Below are positions 18,601 through 25,294 of a stretch of DNA of 42,494 nt, piece by piece (positions within the stretch are counted from its first letter, which is position 1; each line of letters begins with the position of its first letter). The DNA lies in the NCBI GenBank assembly GCA_051872775.1, contig JBJEEE010000039.1:1-42494 (forward strand), written 5' to 3'. Under the pieces are notes generated by a model. The model did no database searches and was not told the origin of the DNA. It saw nothing but the letters and a program-made list of their open reading frames with translations. Made by a program: the position numbers and the translations under genes. Source of the stretch: UMGS75 sp051872775. GTDB lineage: Bacteria; Bacillota_I; Bacilli_A; ML615J-28; CAG-313.

Positions 18601-18874
18601 TTGGTTTAATAAAACTATATGAATTAATTTCTTCCATTTCAATATTAAATTTAAAACTATGATTATAGTGTGTTAATACATTATTTTCATCATATACAGG
18701 CTCTACATCATATATTGCAAATTCAATTTCACTATAGTCAGTTAATAAGCCTGAATTACAAACAATTGTAAAATTTGGTTCATCATCTTCTGTAGCATAA
18801 ACTTCTGTAGTTTGAAAAACAAATATAGTATAAATAAATATACCTGTTAAAAAAGCAATAAAAATTCTTTTCAT
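15689..18874 (-). CDS. Large secreted protein with gluzincin-type HExxH motif and C-terminal Big2-like domains
   Basis: A 1061-residue exported protein. The signal peptide spans about 1-27 (MKRIFIAFLTGIFIYTIFVF, cleavage near VYA). Residues 325-375 hold AILAHEMCHCSLYRY (HExxH at 330-334) and then WLNEAFSCFAGYEYI, where Glu364 could be the third zinc ligand, as in M30/M1-like gluzincin peptidases. A long middle region (about 400-860) has beta-rich segments that I do not recognise. The C-terminus has two Ig-like Big2 units, each with WTSSNP and a GT-x-T/S pattern. There is no LPxTG or C-terminal membrane anchor. I use the ATG at 18874 (AGAGGAG upstream) over a TTG at 18892. It lies among the lipoprotein paralogs. 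Peptidase activity is inferred from the motif only. Confidence 0.8.
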   Translation of the reverse strand: MKRIFIAFLTGIFIYTIFVFQTTEVYATEDDEPNFTIVCNSGLLTDYSEIEFAIYDVEPVYDENNVLTHYNHSFKFNIEMEEINSYSFIKPSEMILIRPVISSLPAGYGIDQSSVLISNFRDKVIFNIESVDSASISSSSTGLNARLFSENGVEIYADYELELVQSQEDQNDLTQYALVYVGSKTFNCSFQTSLENQNEAEFAFENASELQEYSIPSYSANSRVIVTCDNMESDYSQDLINCVQAQAILIDEFLTSEDELNLPFPISDSDNKLYIEIETEEDSDLWGETDVLNYQHGYTRITLHCNKILTSSSFSSNSLFMMELYAILAHEMCHCSLYRYICINNNLNYNSNFDITQEFYWLNEAFSCFAGYEYIVNSEIFQNGPHNLIPIKSHYSDYLTNCSNNQFNNEPENVSIFYSYMFLMGYLYERYSISFLIGTINNLLCMNSLDTLSALKSELNKQIYEKNFNEIYNEFSKDIIDVNRLNILNKEFDNFYVIKANLFAEVYDANLNKNKISFDISLSSLSTKYIFLIHSWCNDYNAYSTIEVANKENLSISYIDKNASTGWSVTDINYTKDLVTIPYRFDSTNVNGLIITNYGDISKEIKVNTTIMHVAKAEEDTPINLVQCHNYESFETDNKFYVEFIPTKSTTYHFNLAVDGNLSKRFTVNLLDWNFEQVTKYGNCDEDVSFDITFSTDFAVGLLANKPYYIEVVMNKESSLIQRALLTISQTHEEIDLRNFQNFIYESTTTNEEEKILKINVYDSGSYKIKFEYLGEEDVTFTYYISSYYNGRINRNFQSSINNVDNQVENNVTLQDSRNQCIILANVQPDIDYKITFTRNINQNVSLFTDPNSNVTVGSEVRYNNGAYYGTTITAGFSRCIYIEQTSLYSSSRLDYSWTSSNPDAAIVSPYGTVVTKQVQEQTDVYISCTYKNNYYYVGYIVITVLPDTSNTRTVNITVDRRSGDNPAGTEVTVLGGQPGARIMHEGYTRYISFVSNNPTDSYQDFIWTSSNPEVATVSIYGTITAISAGTVTITGVYKNNPNFVAEIQIQVYRSFEMTYD

Positions 18875-19011
18875 TTTTTCTCCTCTGTGCAAATTAGTTT
18901 ATTTATATTATTAATAAAATTAGTGCATTAAAAAAACTTTACTCAAATACATAGAAATAATTAAAATAAGTGAAAATAATATTTATTTTGTTAAAAATCG
19001 CTATATAGGTA

Positions 19012-20232
19012 TTAATATAATGGTTTTTTACCACAACCAGGATAAACAAATAGTTTACCATCTTCTTCAATAAATTTTTGTTCAGTTTCATACAAGTATT
19101 GTGAATACTCTTGTAACCATACTCTTAATTCTTCTAAAGTATAATCAAATGTAAATTTGTGATCTTCATCTACGTATTTTGTCAAGTATCTATAAATTGT
19201 ATCTTTAGGAGAGTAGCCATCATTAGTGTTAAAGAACAACTCCTTTTCTTCTTCACTGTATAAGCTATAGTCAATTTTGCCATCTACGACTGGAAGAACA
19301 TTTAAACTATTGGCTGATTTAAAAAATATATCTAATCCTCCATACCTATAATTATACTCATAGTATGGAATATATACATAAGAATTAATATCAAAATAAC
19401 GTGATGAATACTTTTGACGCTTAAATTGTATATAACCACTGTCATCCTCATAGCCTAGGCTTTCGACTGAATAATCAACGAAGTTTTGATCATAATATAA
19501 TGATAAGTCAAATTCTGTTAATGGAGCTATATATTCGTCACATCTTGTATAATAGTCTAGTAGATGCATAGGTACTAACATAAATAAATATATATCAGAA
19601 TCAATATCAGAATAAGGCTCAATACTTTTTGCATTAACAATATATTCATTATATGTTTCTAAAACTTCAAGTTTGAGAACTGCATATTTTTTGCTTACTT
19701 CTATTAATGCTTCAGGGGTATAAAATTCGTCTATTAACAACATAGAATTCCAATTTACTATCACATAATCAGTTAATACCTCTACTACCCGATATCTAAA
19801 CCAATTATTAATACTTGCATCAAATCTATATCTATTGGCACATTTAATATCACTAATACAACCACATTCATCACAGACAGTTCTTATGTATGAGTATGTA
19901 TTAACGTTACCTTCAATTATTGTTTTTTTTGAATAATCAAAAGCATGTAGAGTCTTCTCACCTGTTTTTGTACAACCATCAAAGCTACATTTTTGCCAAT
20001 GATATTCATCATCGCATCCATAGTCACTTAAATTATGTTCGCTTTTCTCACTAGTTTTAGTACATCCTTCATAACTGCACTTCTTCCAGTGATATTCATC
20101 ATCACATTCAGTAATGCAAAAGTTATGCTCATGTCCTTGTGGTTCTTGATCTTGATTGCCATTATTTTTAGCACAACTTGTAAATGAAAGAAATAATGTA
20201 ATTAATAAAACTATTAATAACTTATTTTTCAT
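19012..20232 (-). CDS. Repeat lipoprotein, two 30-residue Cys/His repeats
   Basis: A 406-residue paralog of the lipoprotein at 14060: lipoprotein signal with Cys20 (LFLSFTSC), two repeat units at residues 36-95, then HAFDYSKKTIIEGNVNTYS and a CDECGC zinc-ribbon-like knuckle. The shared C-terminal domain follows (NWFRYRVVEVLTDYVIVN, LLDYYTRCDEYIAPL, TLEELRVWLQEYSQYLYE). It ends in PGCGKKPLY, close to the end of the 23538 paralog, with which it groups in the linker and the C-terminal domain. The start has GAGGAG at seven bases. It has its own consensus promoter. No clear terminator is seen downstream. Confidence 0.85.
   Translation of the reverse strand: MKNKLLIVLLITLFLSFTSCAKNNGNQDQEPQGHEHNFCITECDDEYHWKKCSYEGCTKTSEKSEHNLSDYGCDDEYHWQKCSFDGCTKTGEKTLHAFDYSKKTIIEGNVNTYSYIRTVCDECGCISDIKCANRYRFDASINNWFRYRVVEVLTDYVIVNWNSMLLIDEFYTPEALIEVSKKYAVLKLEVLETYNEYIVNAKSIEPYSDIDSDIYLFMLVPMHLLDYYTRCDEYIAPLTEFDLSLYYDQNFVDYSVESLGYEDDSGYIQFKRQKYSSRYFDINSYVYIPYYEYNYRYGGLDIFFKSANSLNVLPVVDGKIDYSLYSEEEKELFFNTNDGYSPKDTIYRYLTKYVDEDHKFTFDYTLEELRVWLQEYSQYLYETEQKFIEEDGKLFVYPGCGKKPLY
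19948..20127 (-). repeat. Two 90-bp in-frame tandem repeats
   Basis: Codons 36-95 of the lipoprotein gene. They correspond to the first and last units of the longer paralogs. Confidence 0.9.
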
Positions 20233-20260
20233 AATTTTTCTCCTCTTCCTTTACATATAT

Positions 20261-20289
20261 ATTATATCTCAATTGTAAGTATTTGTCAA
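20261..20289 (-). promoter_or_regulatory. Promoter with overlapping inverted repeat, lipoprotein 19012
   Basis: On the minus strand TTGACA (20289-20284), a 17-base spacer and a perfect TATAAT (20266-20261). TTACA (20251-20255) and TGTAA (20274-20278), again 18 bases apart, flank the -10 box. Confidence 0.88.
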
Positions 20290-20332
20290 TAACGTATTAT
20301 TTTATATGGAGTTTTTGTGTTTAACTTATGAT

Positions 20333-20367
20333 AATGTCTTAATAGTTAATTTTAGAAAATGTCCCAA
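20333..20367 (+). repeat. Left terminal repeat region of the insertion sequence
   Basis: Contains AATGTC and AAAATGTCCCAA in the same order as the inverted right end. These look like subterminal transposase-binding boxes. Confidence 0.7.
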
Positions 20368-20408
20368 TATTAAATATCATGATATAATATCCATTGGAGG
20401 TATTAATC

Positions 20409-21723
20409 ATGAAGAAAGTAGAATTAAGAGTAATGGAACAAATTAAATACGAAATAATTAAAAACTTAGTAGACAATAATGGAAACAAAAAACGTGCAGC
20501 TATTAAACTTGGAATTACAATAAGACAAGTTAATAGATTAATACAAACCTATAAAACAAAAGGTAAAGCAGGCTTTGTTCATGGCAATCGTGATAGATTG
20601 CCTAAAAAAAATTCACAAGAAGTTAAAGATAAAATAATTGAACTTTATAAAACAAAGTATAATGGTGCTAATATTAAACATTTCCAAGAACTTCTTAAGG
20701 AAAATGAAAATATAACAATCTCATATACAGCTCTTTATACAACATTAAGAAAAAATAATATACTTTCTCCTAAAGTTCAAAGATATACTGTAAAAGTGGA
20801 AAAGAGAAAAATTGTATTAGCTAAAAAGAATAAAGAGAAACTATCAGAAGGTCAAAAGGATCTTATCGTTAAAAACAACATTTTAGATAAATACGATGCA
20901 CATTCTAGAATTCCAAGATTAAAATATTTTGGTGAATGTTTAGAAATGGATGCTTGTGAAGATTATTGGTTAGGAATAGAGTTTGGTAAAGTCACTTTAC
21001 ATGGTGCTATAGATAACGCTACAGGAACTATTTGTGGTCTATATTTCGATAAACAAGAGACAATAAAACAGTTATTATCACTTATTTGAGCGAATTTGGC
21101 GTAAATATGGGGTTCCAGCGAAGTTTTTAACCGATAATCGAACAGTATTTATCTATAATGGGTTAAAACAAAAATCAATGGAAAAAGATACTCTAACTCA
21201 ATTTGGATATGCATGTCATCAACTTGGTGTAGAACTTGAAACTACTTCTATCAAGTCAAAAAAGAGTCGCATTGAGCGACTTTGGGAAACGTTGTTGAGC
21301 CGACTCACAGTCGAACTAAGACTTGCCACATCTGTATTTGAAATGGTGGATACAAACCTAATAAATAATACATTAGCTATAATTTCCAAAAGAGTATTTG
21401 ATAAAGGATGCTCAATCAAATATAAGAATAAAATTTATCTAGCTTATAAAGGTAATAGACAAATTAACTTTTGTCGTAATACTAAATGCCTAGTAATAAA
21501 AACATTTGATGATAGACTTCTTTGTAATGTTGATGATGAACTATATCAATTAGTTGAATTAGAAGAGACTCAAGAATATTCTCAAAATTTTGACTTAGAA
21601 CAACCAGAAAAGAAAAAGAAATATACTGGTCATATTCCACCAATATCACATCCATGGAAACAAGAAGCATATATGGCTTATCTTCATAGTCATAAACGTA
21701 CTGAAGAATACGCTTATGTTTAA
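20409..21723 (+). pseudogene. ISNCY/IS1202-like DDE transposase, frameshifted
   Basis: The reading frame starts at the ATG at 20409 (GGAGG upstream) and runs to a TGA at 21087-21089. It resumes one frame later and continues to 21723. Shortening the A-run at 21065-21068 by one base would join them as QETINSYYHLFERIWRKYG and give about 437 residues, the normal size. The N-terminus is a helix-turn-helix (KKRAAIKLGITIRQVNRLI). The catalytic triad is probably Asp in LEMDACEDYWLG, Asp in FLTDNRTVF, and Glu in SKKSRIERLWETLL. Typical family sequence HGAIDNATGTICGLYFDKQE is present. Either a disabling mutation or programmed +1 shift; I favour decay. Confidence 0.85.
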
Positions 21724-21729
21724 ATTTTT

Positions 21730-21758
21730 TTGGGACATTTTGCAAAGTTATTGACATT
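21730..21758 (-). repeat. Right terminal repeat region of the insertion sequence
   Basis: TTGGGACATTTT and GACATT are the reverse complements of the left-end boxes. They begin seven bases after the transposase stop. Confidence 0.7.
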
Positions 21759-21825
21759 AATATGTTTATCTATAAAATGAGTTAGATTAAATTTATAAAA
21801 CAAAATTATGTTTAATATTATATTG

Positions 21826-21870
21826 TTTTTATATAATACATAAAAGGTGTAAGAACATCTCTTACACCTT
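21826..21870 (-). terminator. Terminator after the four-repeat lipoprotein gene
   Basis: The 10-bp stem AAGGTGTAAG / CTTACACCTT (21844-21870) has a 7-base loop and T-rich minus-strand sequence after it. The stem is identical to that at 13991-14017, with a different loop. Confidence 0.85.
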
Positions 21871-21919
21871 AAAATTGATATTATTATATTAATAATTAAA
21901 TGCTATATCAATATTAGTA

Positions 21920-23320
21920 TTAATATGGCGGTTTTGGAGCAAAATTTACAAGTACATATAGTTTTCCATCTTCTTCAATAAATTTTTGTTCAGTTTCATA
22001 CAAGTATTGTGAATACTCTTGTAACCATACTCTTAATTCTTCTAAAGTATAATCAAATGTAAATTTGTGATCTTCATCTACGTATTTTGTCAAGTATCTA
22101 TAAATAGTATCCCTAGGATAGTATTCCTCATCCGTATTAAAGAACAATTCTTTTTCTTCTTCGGTATACAAACTAAAATCAATTTTACCATCAACAATTG
22201 GAAGCACTCCTACACTTTCAATTTTATCAAGAAAACCTGCTATGCCATCAATTACAAAATAATTATACTCAAAATATGGGATAAACGTGCAATAATCACT
22301 ATAAAGTTCAGATGAATACTTTTGGTTTTTAAATTGTGAAAAACCACTATCGTCATCATATCCAAACTCTTCAACAATATAATCAACATAGTATTGACTA
22401 TAGTCTAGACATATATCAAAACTAGTTAATGGAGCTATATACTCATCACATCTTGTATAATAGTCTAGTAAATGCATAGGTACTATCATAAAAGCTGTTT
22501 TATATTCATCAAGTTTAGAATAGATAGATGAACTGTTGACATTTACAATATATTTATTGTATGTTTCTAGAACTTTAATTTCAAGAATAGCATACTTTTT
22601 GCTTACTTCTATCAATGCTTCAGGTGAATAAAATTCGGCAGTTAACAACATAGAATTTCGATTTACTATTACATAATCGGTAGTTACATCTACAACACGA
22701 TACCTAAACCAATTATCAATTGTTGCATTATATATATATTTGTTCGCAGCAATCTTATCTGTTATGTGATTACAATATTGACAATTACCAGATAAATAAG
22801 TGCGAGTGTTAATATTTCCTTCGATAATTTCACTGTTCTTTATATTTAGCACGTGTTTACACTTCTCGCCTGTTTTTGTACAACCATCAAAACTACATTT
22901 TTGCCAGTGATATTCTTCATCACACCCATAAGAACTTAAATCGTGTTCACTCTTTTCACTTATTTCATTACATCCTTCAATACTACACTTCTTCCAGTGA
23001 TACTCATTATCACTTTCAGTAATACTAAAATCATGTTGAATCTTATCACTAATTTCATCGCATCCCTCAAAACTACACTTCTTCCAGTGATATTCATCAT
23101 CACTTTCGTTAATACTAAAGTCATGTTTAGTTTTATCACTAATTTTTGTGCATCCTTCAAAGCTACACCTCAACCAGTGATATTCATCATCGCTTTCAGT
23201 AATACAAAAGTTATGCTCATGTTCAAGTGACTCAGGATCTTGATCGTTGTTTGGTTTTACACAACTTGTAAACGAAAGAAATAGTGTAATAAATAAAACA
23301 ACTAAAATTTTATTTTTCAT
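21920..23320 (-). CDS. Repeat lipoprotein, four 30-residue Cys/His repeats
   Basis: A 466-residue paralog, closest to the 14060 gene: same signal peptide through SCVKPNNDQDPE, four repeat units at residues 36-155, a CQYCNH knuckle, and a C-terminal domain with the same blocks (NWFRYRVVDVTTDYVIVN, LLDYYTRCDEYIAPL, GYDDDSGFSQFKNQKY). It ends NFAPKPPY. The 3' flank and terminator are also shared with 14060, so the two arose by duplication of the whole unit. The start at 23320 matches all sisters; two earlier in-frame codons (MRI) are less likely. The promoter region is not the conserved type. Confidence 0.85.
   Translation of the reverse strand: MKNKILVVLFITLFLSFTSCVKPNNDQDPESLEHEHNFCITESDDEYHWLRCSFEGCTKISDKTKHDFSINESDDEYHWKKCSFEGCDEISDKIQHDFSITESDNEYHWKKCSIEGCNEISEKSEHDLSSYGCDEEYHWQKCSFDGCTKTGEKCKHVLNIKNSEIIEGNINTRTYLSGNCQYCNHITDKIAANKYIYNATIDNWFRYRVVDVTTDYVIVNRNSMLLTAEFYSPEALIEVSKKYAILEIKVLETYNKYIVNVNSSSIYSKLDEYKTAFMIVPMHLLDYYTRCDEYIAPLTSFDICLDYSQYYVDYIVEEFGYDDDSGFSQFKNQKYSSELYSDYCTFIPYFEYNYFVIDGIAGFLDKIESVGVLPIVDGKIDFSLYTEEEKELFFNTDEEYYPRDTIYRYLTKYVDEDHKFTFDYTLEELRVWLQEYSQYLYETEQKFIEEDGKLYVLVNFAPKPPY
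22856..23215 (-). repeat. Four 90-bp in-frame tandem repeats
   Basis: Codons 36-155 of the lipoprotein gene. Compared with the 14060 gene, one internal unit is absent while the last three units correspond closely. Confidence 0.92.
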
Positions 23321-23344
23321 TATTCTCATTTCCTTTTCATACTT

Positions 23345-23373
23345 TTTATACTTTAATACTAGAATTATTACAA
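23345..23373 (-). promoter_or_regulatory. Weak promoter candidate, lipoprotein 21920
   Basis: On the minus strand TTGTAA (23373-23368), a 17-base spacer and TATAAA (23350-23345). This differs from the TTGACA promoters of the three sisters and lacks the TTACA-N18-TGTAA arrangement. Confidence 0.45.
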
Positions 23374-23537
23374 TTTAAATTCTATTGCAATATAAGTATT
23401 AAATTGATTTTTATGGAAGTCAATAGATGATACAATTCACTATCTTCTTCACTTATTTTTATTCAGTTATATATTGGTTTTGTTAAAATACTTACAATTA
23501 TATTCTAACTTCTTTTTAATATTAAACAAATTTTATG

Positions 23538-24758
23538 TTAGTAATAGCCTGGTTTGCCACAACCAGGAAGAATAAATAGTTTACCATCTTCTTCTATAAA
23601 TTTTTGTTCAGCTTCATACAAGTATTGTGAGTATTCTTGTAACCATACTCTTAATTCTTCTAAAGTATAATCAAATGTAAATTTATGTTCTTCATCAACA
23701 TATACATTTAAATATCTGTAAATTGTATCTTTAGGAGAATGTTTATCATCTATGTTAAAGAACAACTCTTTTTCTTCTTCACTATATAGGCTATAATCAA
23801 TTCTACCATTTACGATTGGAAGTACATTAATGGTGTTGGCATATTTAAAGAGTTCTTCTAAATTTCCATACCTAAAATTATACTGATAGTATGGAACAAA
23901 AACGTTATAATTATCAAAGAAACCTGTTGAATACTTTTGACGTTTAAATTGGATATAACCGCTATCATCTTCATATCCAAGATTTTCAACAAGATAATCA
24001 ACAAAACGTTGCTCATAAGCTAACGATGTTGTTAATTGAGTTAATGGTGCAATATATTCTTCACATCTTGTATAATAGTCCAATAATTGCATTGGAACTA
24101 ACATAAATGCATATTTATAAGAATCAAGATACTTGTAATTATCATCACTTTTAGCATTAACAACATATTTATTATATGTTTCAAGAACTTCTAGTTTAAG
24201 AACAGCATATGTTTTGCTTGCTTCAATTAATGCTTCTGGGGTTGAATCTATCCAACTATAAAGTAAATGTGAACTAGAGTTTACTAGTACATAATCAGTA
24301 ACTACATCTACAACACGATAACGAAACCAATTATTTATACTTGCATCAAATCTATATTCATTTGCACATTTGGTATCACTAATACAACCACATTCATCAC
24401 AGATAATCCTCATATATGAATATGTATTTACGTTACCATCAATTATGGTTCTTTTACTATAATCAAAATAATGCTTACTCTTCTCGCCTATTTTATTGCA
24501 TCCGTCAAAGTTGCATTTCTTCCAGTGATATTCATCATCACATTCTGTTACGCTTAAATCATGTTCCCCTTTTTCACTTATTTCATTACATCCTTCATAA
24601 CTGCATTTCAACCAGTGATATTCATCATCACTTTCCGTAATGCAGAAGTTATGCACATGCTCTTGTGTTTGTAAATTTGAATTGTTGTTTGGTTTTGCAC
24701 AACTGGTAAATGAAAGAAATAATGTAATAAATAAAACAATTAAAAGTTTATTTTTCAT
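23538..24758 (-). CDS. Repeat lipoprotein, two 30-residue Cys/His repeats
   Basis: A 406-residue paralog closest to the 19012 gene: signal peptide with Cys20 (LFLSFTSCAKPNN), two repeat units at 36-95, linker YFDYSKRTIIDGNVNTYS, CDECGC knuckle, the shared C-terminal domain, and terminal PGCGKPGYY. The ATG at 24758 is chosen by alignment with the sisters; earlier in-frame ATGs exist at 24767 and 24800 but lie on or before the AAGGG site. It is the first gene after the alpha operon terminator. No clear terminator is seen downstream. Confidence 0.85.
   Translation of the reverse strand: MKNKLLIVLFITLFLSFTSCAKPNNNSNLQTQEHVHNFCITESDDEYHWLKCSYEGCNEISEKGEHDLSVTECDDEYHWKKCNFDGCNKIGEKSKHYFDYSKRTIIDGNVNTYSYMRIICDECGCISDTKCANEYRFDASINNWFRYRVVDVVTDYVLVNSSSHLLYSWIDSTPEALIEASKTYAVLKLEVLETYNKYVVNAKSDDNYKYLDSYKYAFMLVPMQLLDYYTRCEEYIAPLTQLTTSLAYEQRFVDYLVENLGYEDDSGYIQFKRQKYSTGFFDNYNVFVPYYQYNFRYGNLEELFKYANTINVLPIVNGRIDYSLYSEEEKELFFNIDDKHSPKDTIYRYLNVYVDEEHKFTFDYTLEELRVWLQEYSQYLYEAEQKFIEEDGKLFILPGCGKPGYY
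24474..24653 (-). repeat. Two 90-bp in-frame tandem repeats
   Basis: Codons 36-95 of the lipoprotein gene, homologous to the repeat arrays at 14999, 19948 and 22856. Confidence 0.9.
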
Positions 24759-24788
24759 TATTCTCATTCCCTTCTTTTTTACAATTAT

Positions 24789-24817
24789 ATTGTAGCACAA
24801 TTGTAAATATCTGTCAA
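24789..24817 (-). promoter_or_regulatory. Promoter with overlapping inverted repeat, lipoprotein 23538
   Basis: On the minus strand TTGACA (24817-24812), a 17-base spacer and TACAAT (24794-24789). The inverted repeat here is longest: TTTACAAT mirrors ATTGTAAA with 14 bases between, centred on the -10 (TTACA at 24779-24783, TGTAA at 24802-24806). Confidence 0.87.
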
Positions 24818-24883
24818 TACTGATTTATAAATATATATTACAATATATGTTTATTTTGCGATACTATACCAGAATAATTGTAT

Positions 24884-24911
24884 AAAAAAAGAGTGATAAT
24901 AAATATCACTC
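24884..24911 (-). terminator. Terminator of the S10-spc-alpha transcript after rplQ
   Basis: An 8-bp stem GAGTGATA / TATCACTC (24891-24911) with a 5-base loop is followed on the minus strand by a T7 run. Confidence 0.88.
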
Positions 24912-24919
24912 ATATTTTT

Positions 24920-25282
24920 TTAAATAAATTCAATAATTGCCATTTCTGTAGCATCACCGCGGCGAGGACCTAATTTTAATACTCTTGTATAGCCACCATT
25001 GCGGTCTACATATCTTGGAGCAATTTCATTAAATAATTTTTGAATCGCATAGTTATCTTCATCATCTTTTTCAAAACGAATTAATTCAGCTGCTTGGCGA
25101 CGTGATGCAAGTGTATTTGCTTTACCAAGTGTAACCATTTTGTCAGCTAATCTTTTTAACTCTTTTGCTTTAGATACAGTAGTTTCAATACGACCATTTA
25201 AAATTAAATCAGTGATTAAATCGCGAAGTAATGCTTTTCTTTGACTGCTTTTACGACTTAATTTACGATATCCTAATGACAT
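24920..25282 (-). CDS. rplQ: 50S ribosomal protein L17
   Basis: The 120-residue protein begins MSLGYRKLSRKSSQRKALLR and has IETTVSKAKELKRLADKM, diagnostic of L17, which lies near the peptide exit tunnel. It ends GPRRGDATEMAIIEFI. It is the last gene of the alpha operon, 12 bases after rpoA, and is followed by the terminator. In most Firmicutes ecfA1 comes next; here the lipoprotein island intervenes. Confidence 0.98.
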   Translation of the reverse strand: MSLGYRKLSRKSSQRKALLRDLITDLILNGRIETTVSKAKELKRLADKMVTLGKANTLASRRQAAELIRFEKDDEDNYAIQKLFNEIAPRYVDRNGGYTRVLKLGPRRGDATEMAIIEFI

Positions 25283-25294
25283 ATTCTTACTCTC

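Larger units (their letters stand above)
20331..21760 (+). mobile_element. Insertion sequence, ISNCY/IS1202-like, with decayed transposase
   Basis: A single transposase reading frame is bounded by inverted ends. AATGTC (20333-20338) and AAAATGTCCCAA (20356-20367) on the left mirror TTGGGACATTTT (21730-21741) and GACATT (21753-21758) on the right. The spacing between the two boxes differs (17 versus 11 bases). I cannot define the exact outer ends or a target-site duplication. The element sits between two lipoprotein paralogs and is on the opposite strand. The right end abuts sequence homologous to the 3' flank of the 14060 gene. Confidence 0.82.

Noticed and set aside
18893..19011. Terminator for lipoprotein 19012 in the gap before the HExxH gene
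   Set aside because: Only a weak AT-only pairing (AAAATAA/TTATTTT) with a long loop; not better than chance in such DNA.
20394..21089. Two separate transposase genes
   Set aside because: The two frames are consecutive parts of one DDE domain; one base restores the whole protein.
21087..21089. TGA in the transposase as a Trp codon (code 4)
   Set aside because: Reading through TGA continues in the wrong frame, and other genes end with TGA while using TGG for Trp.
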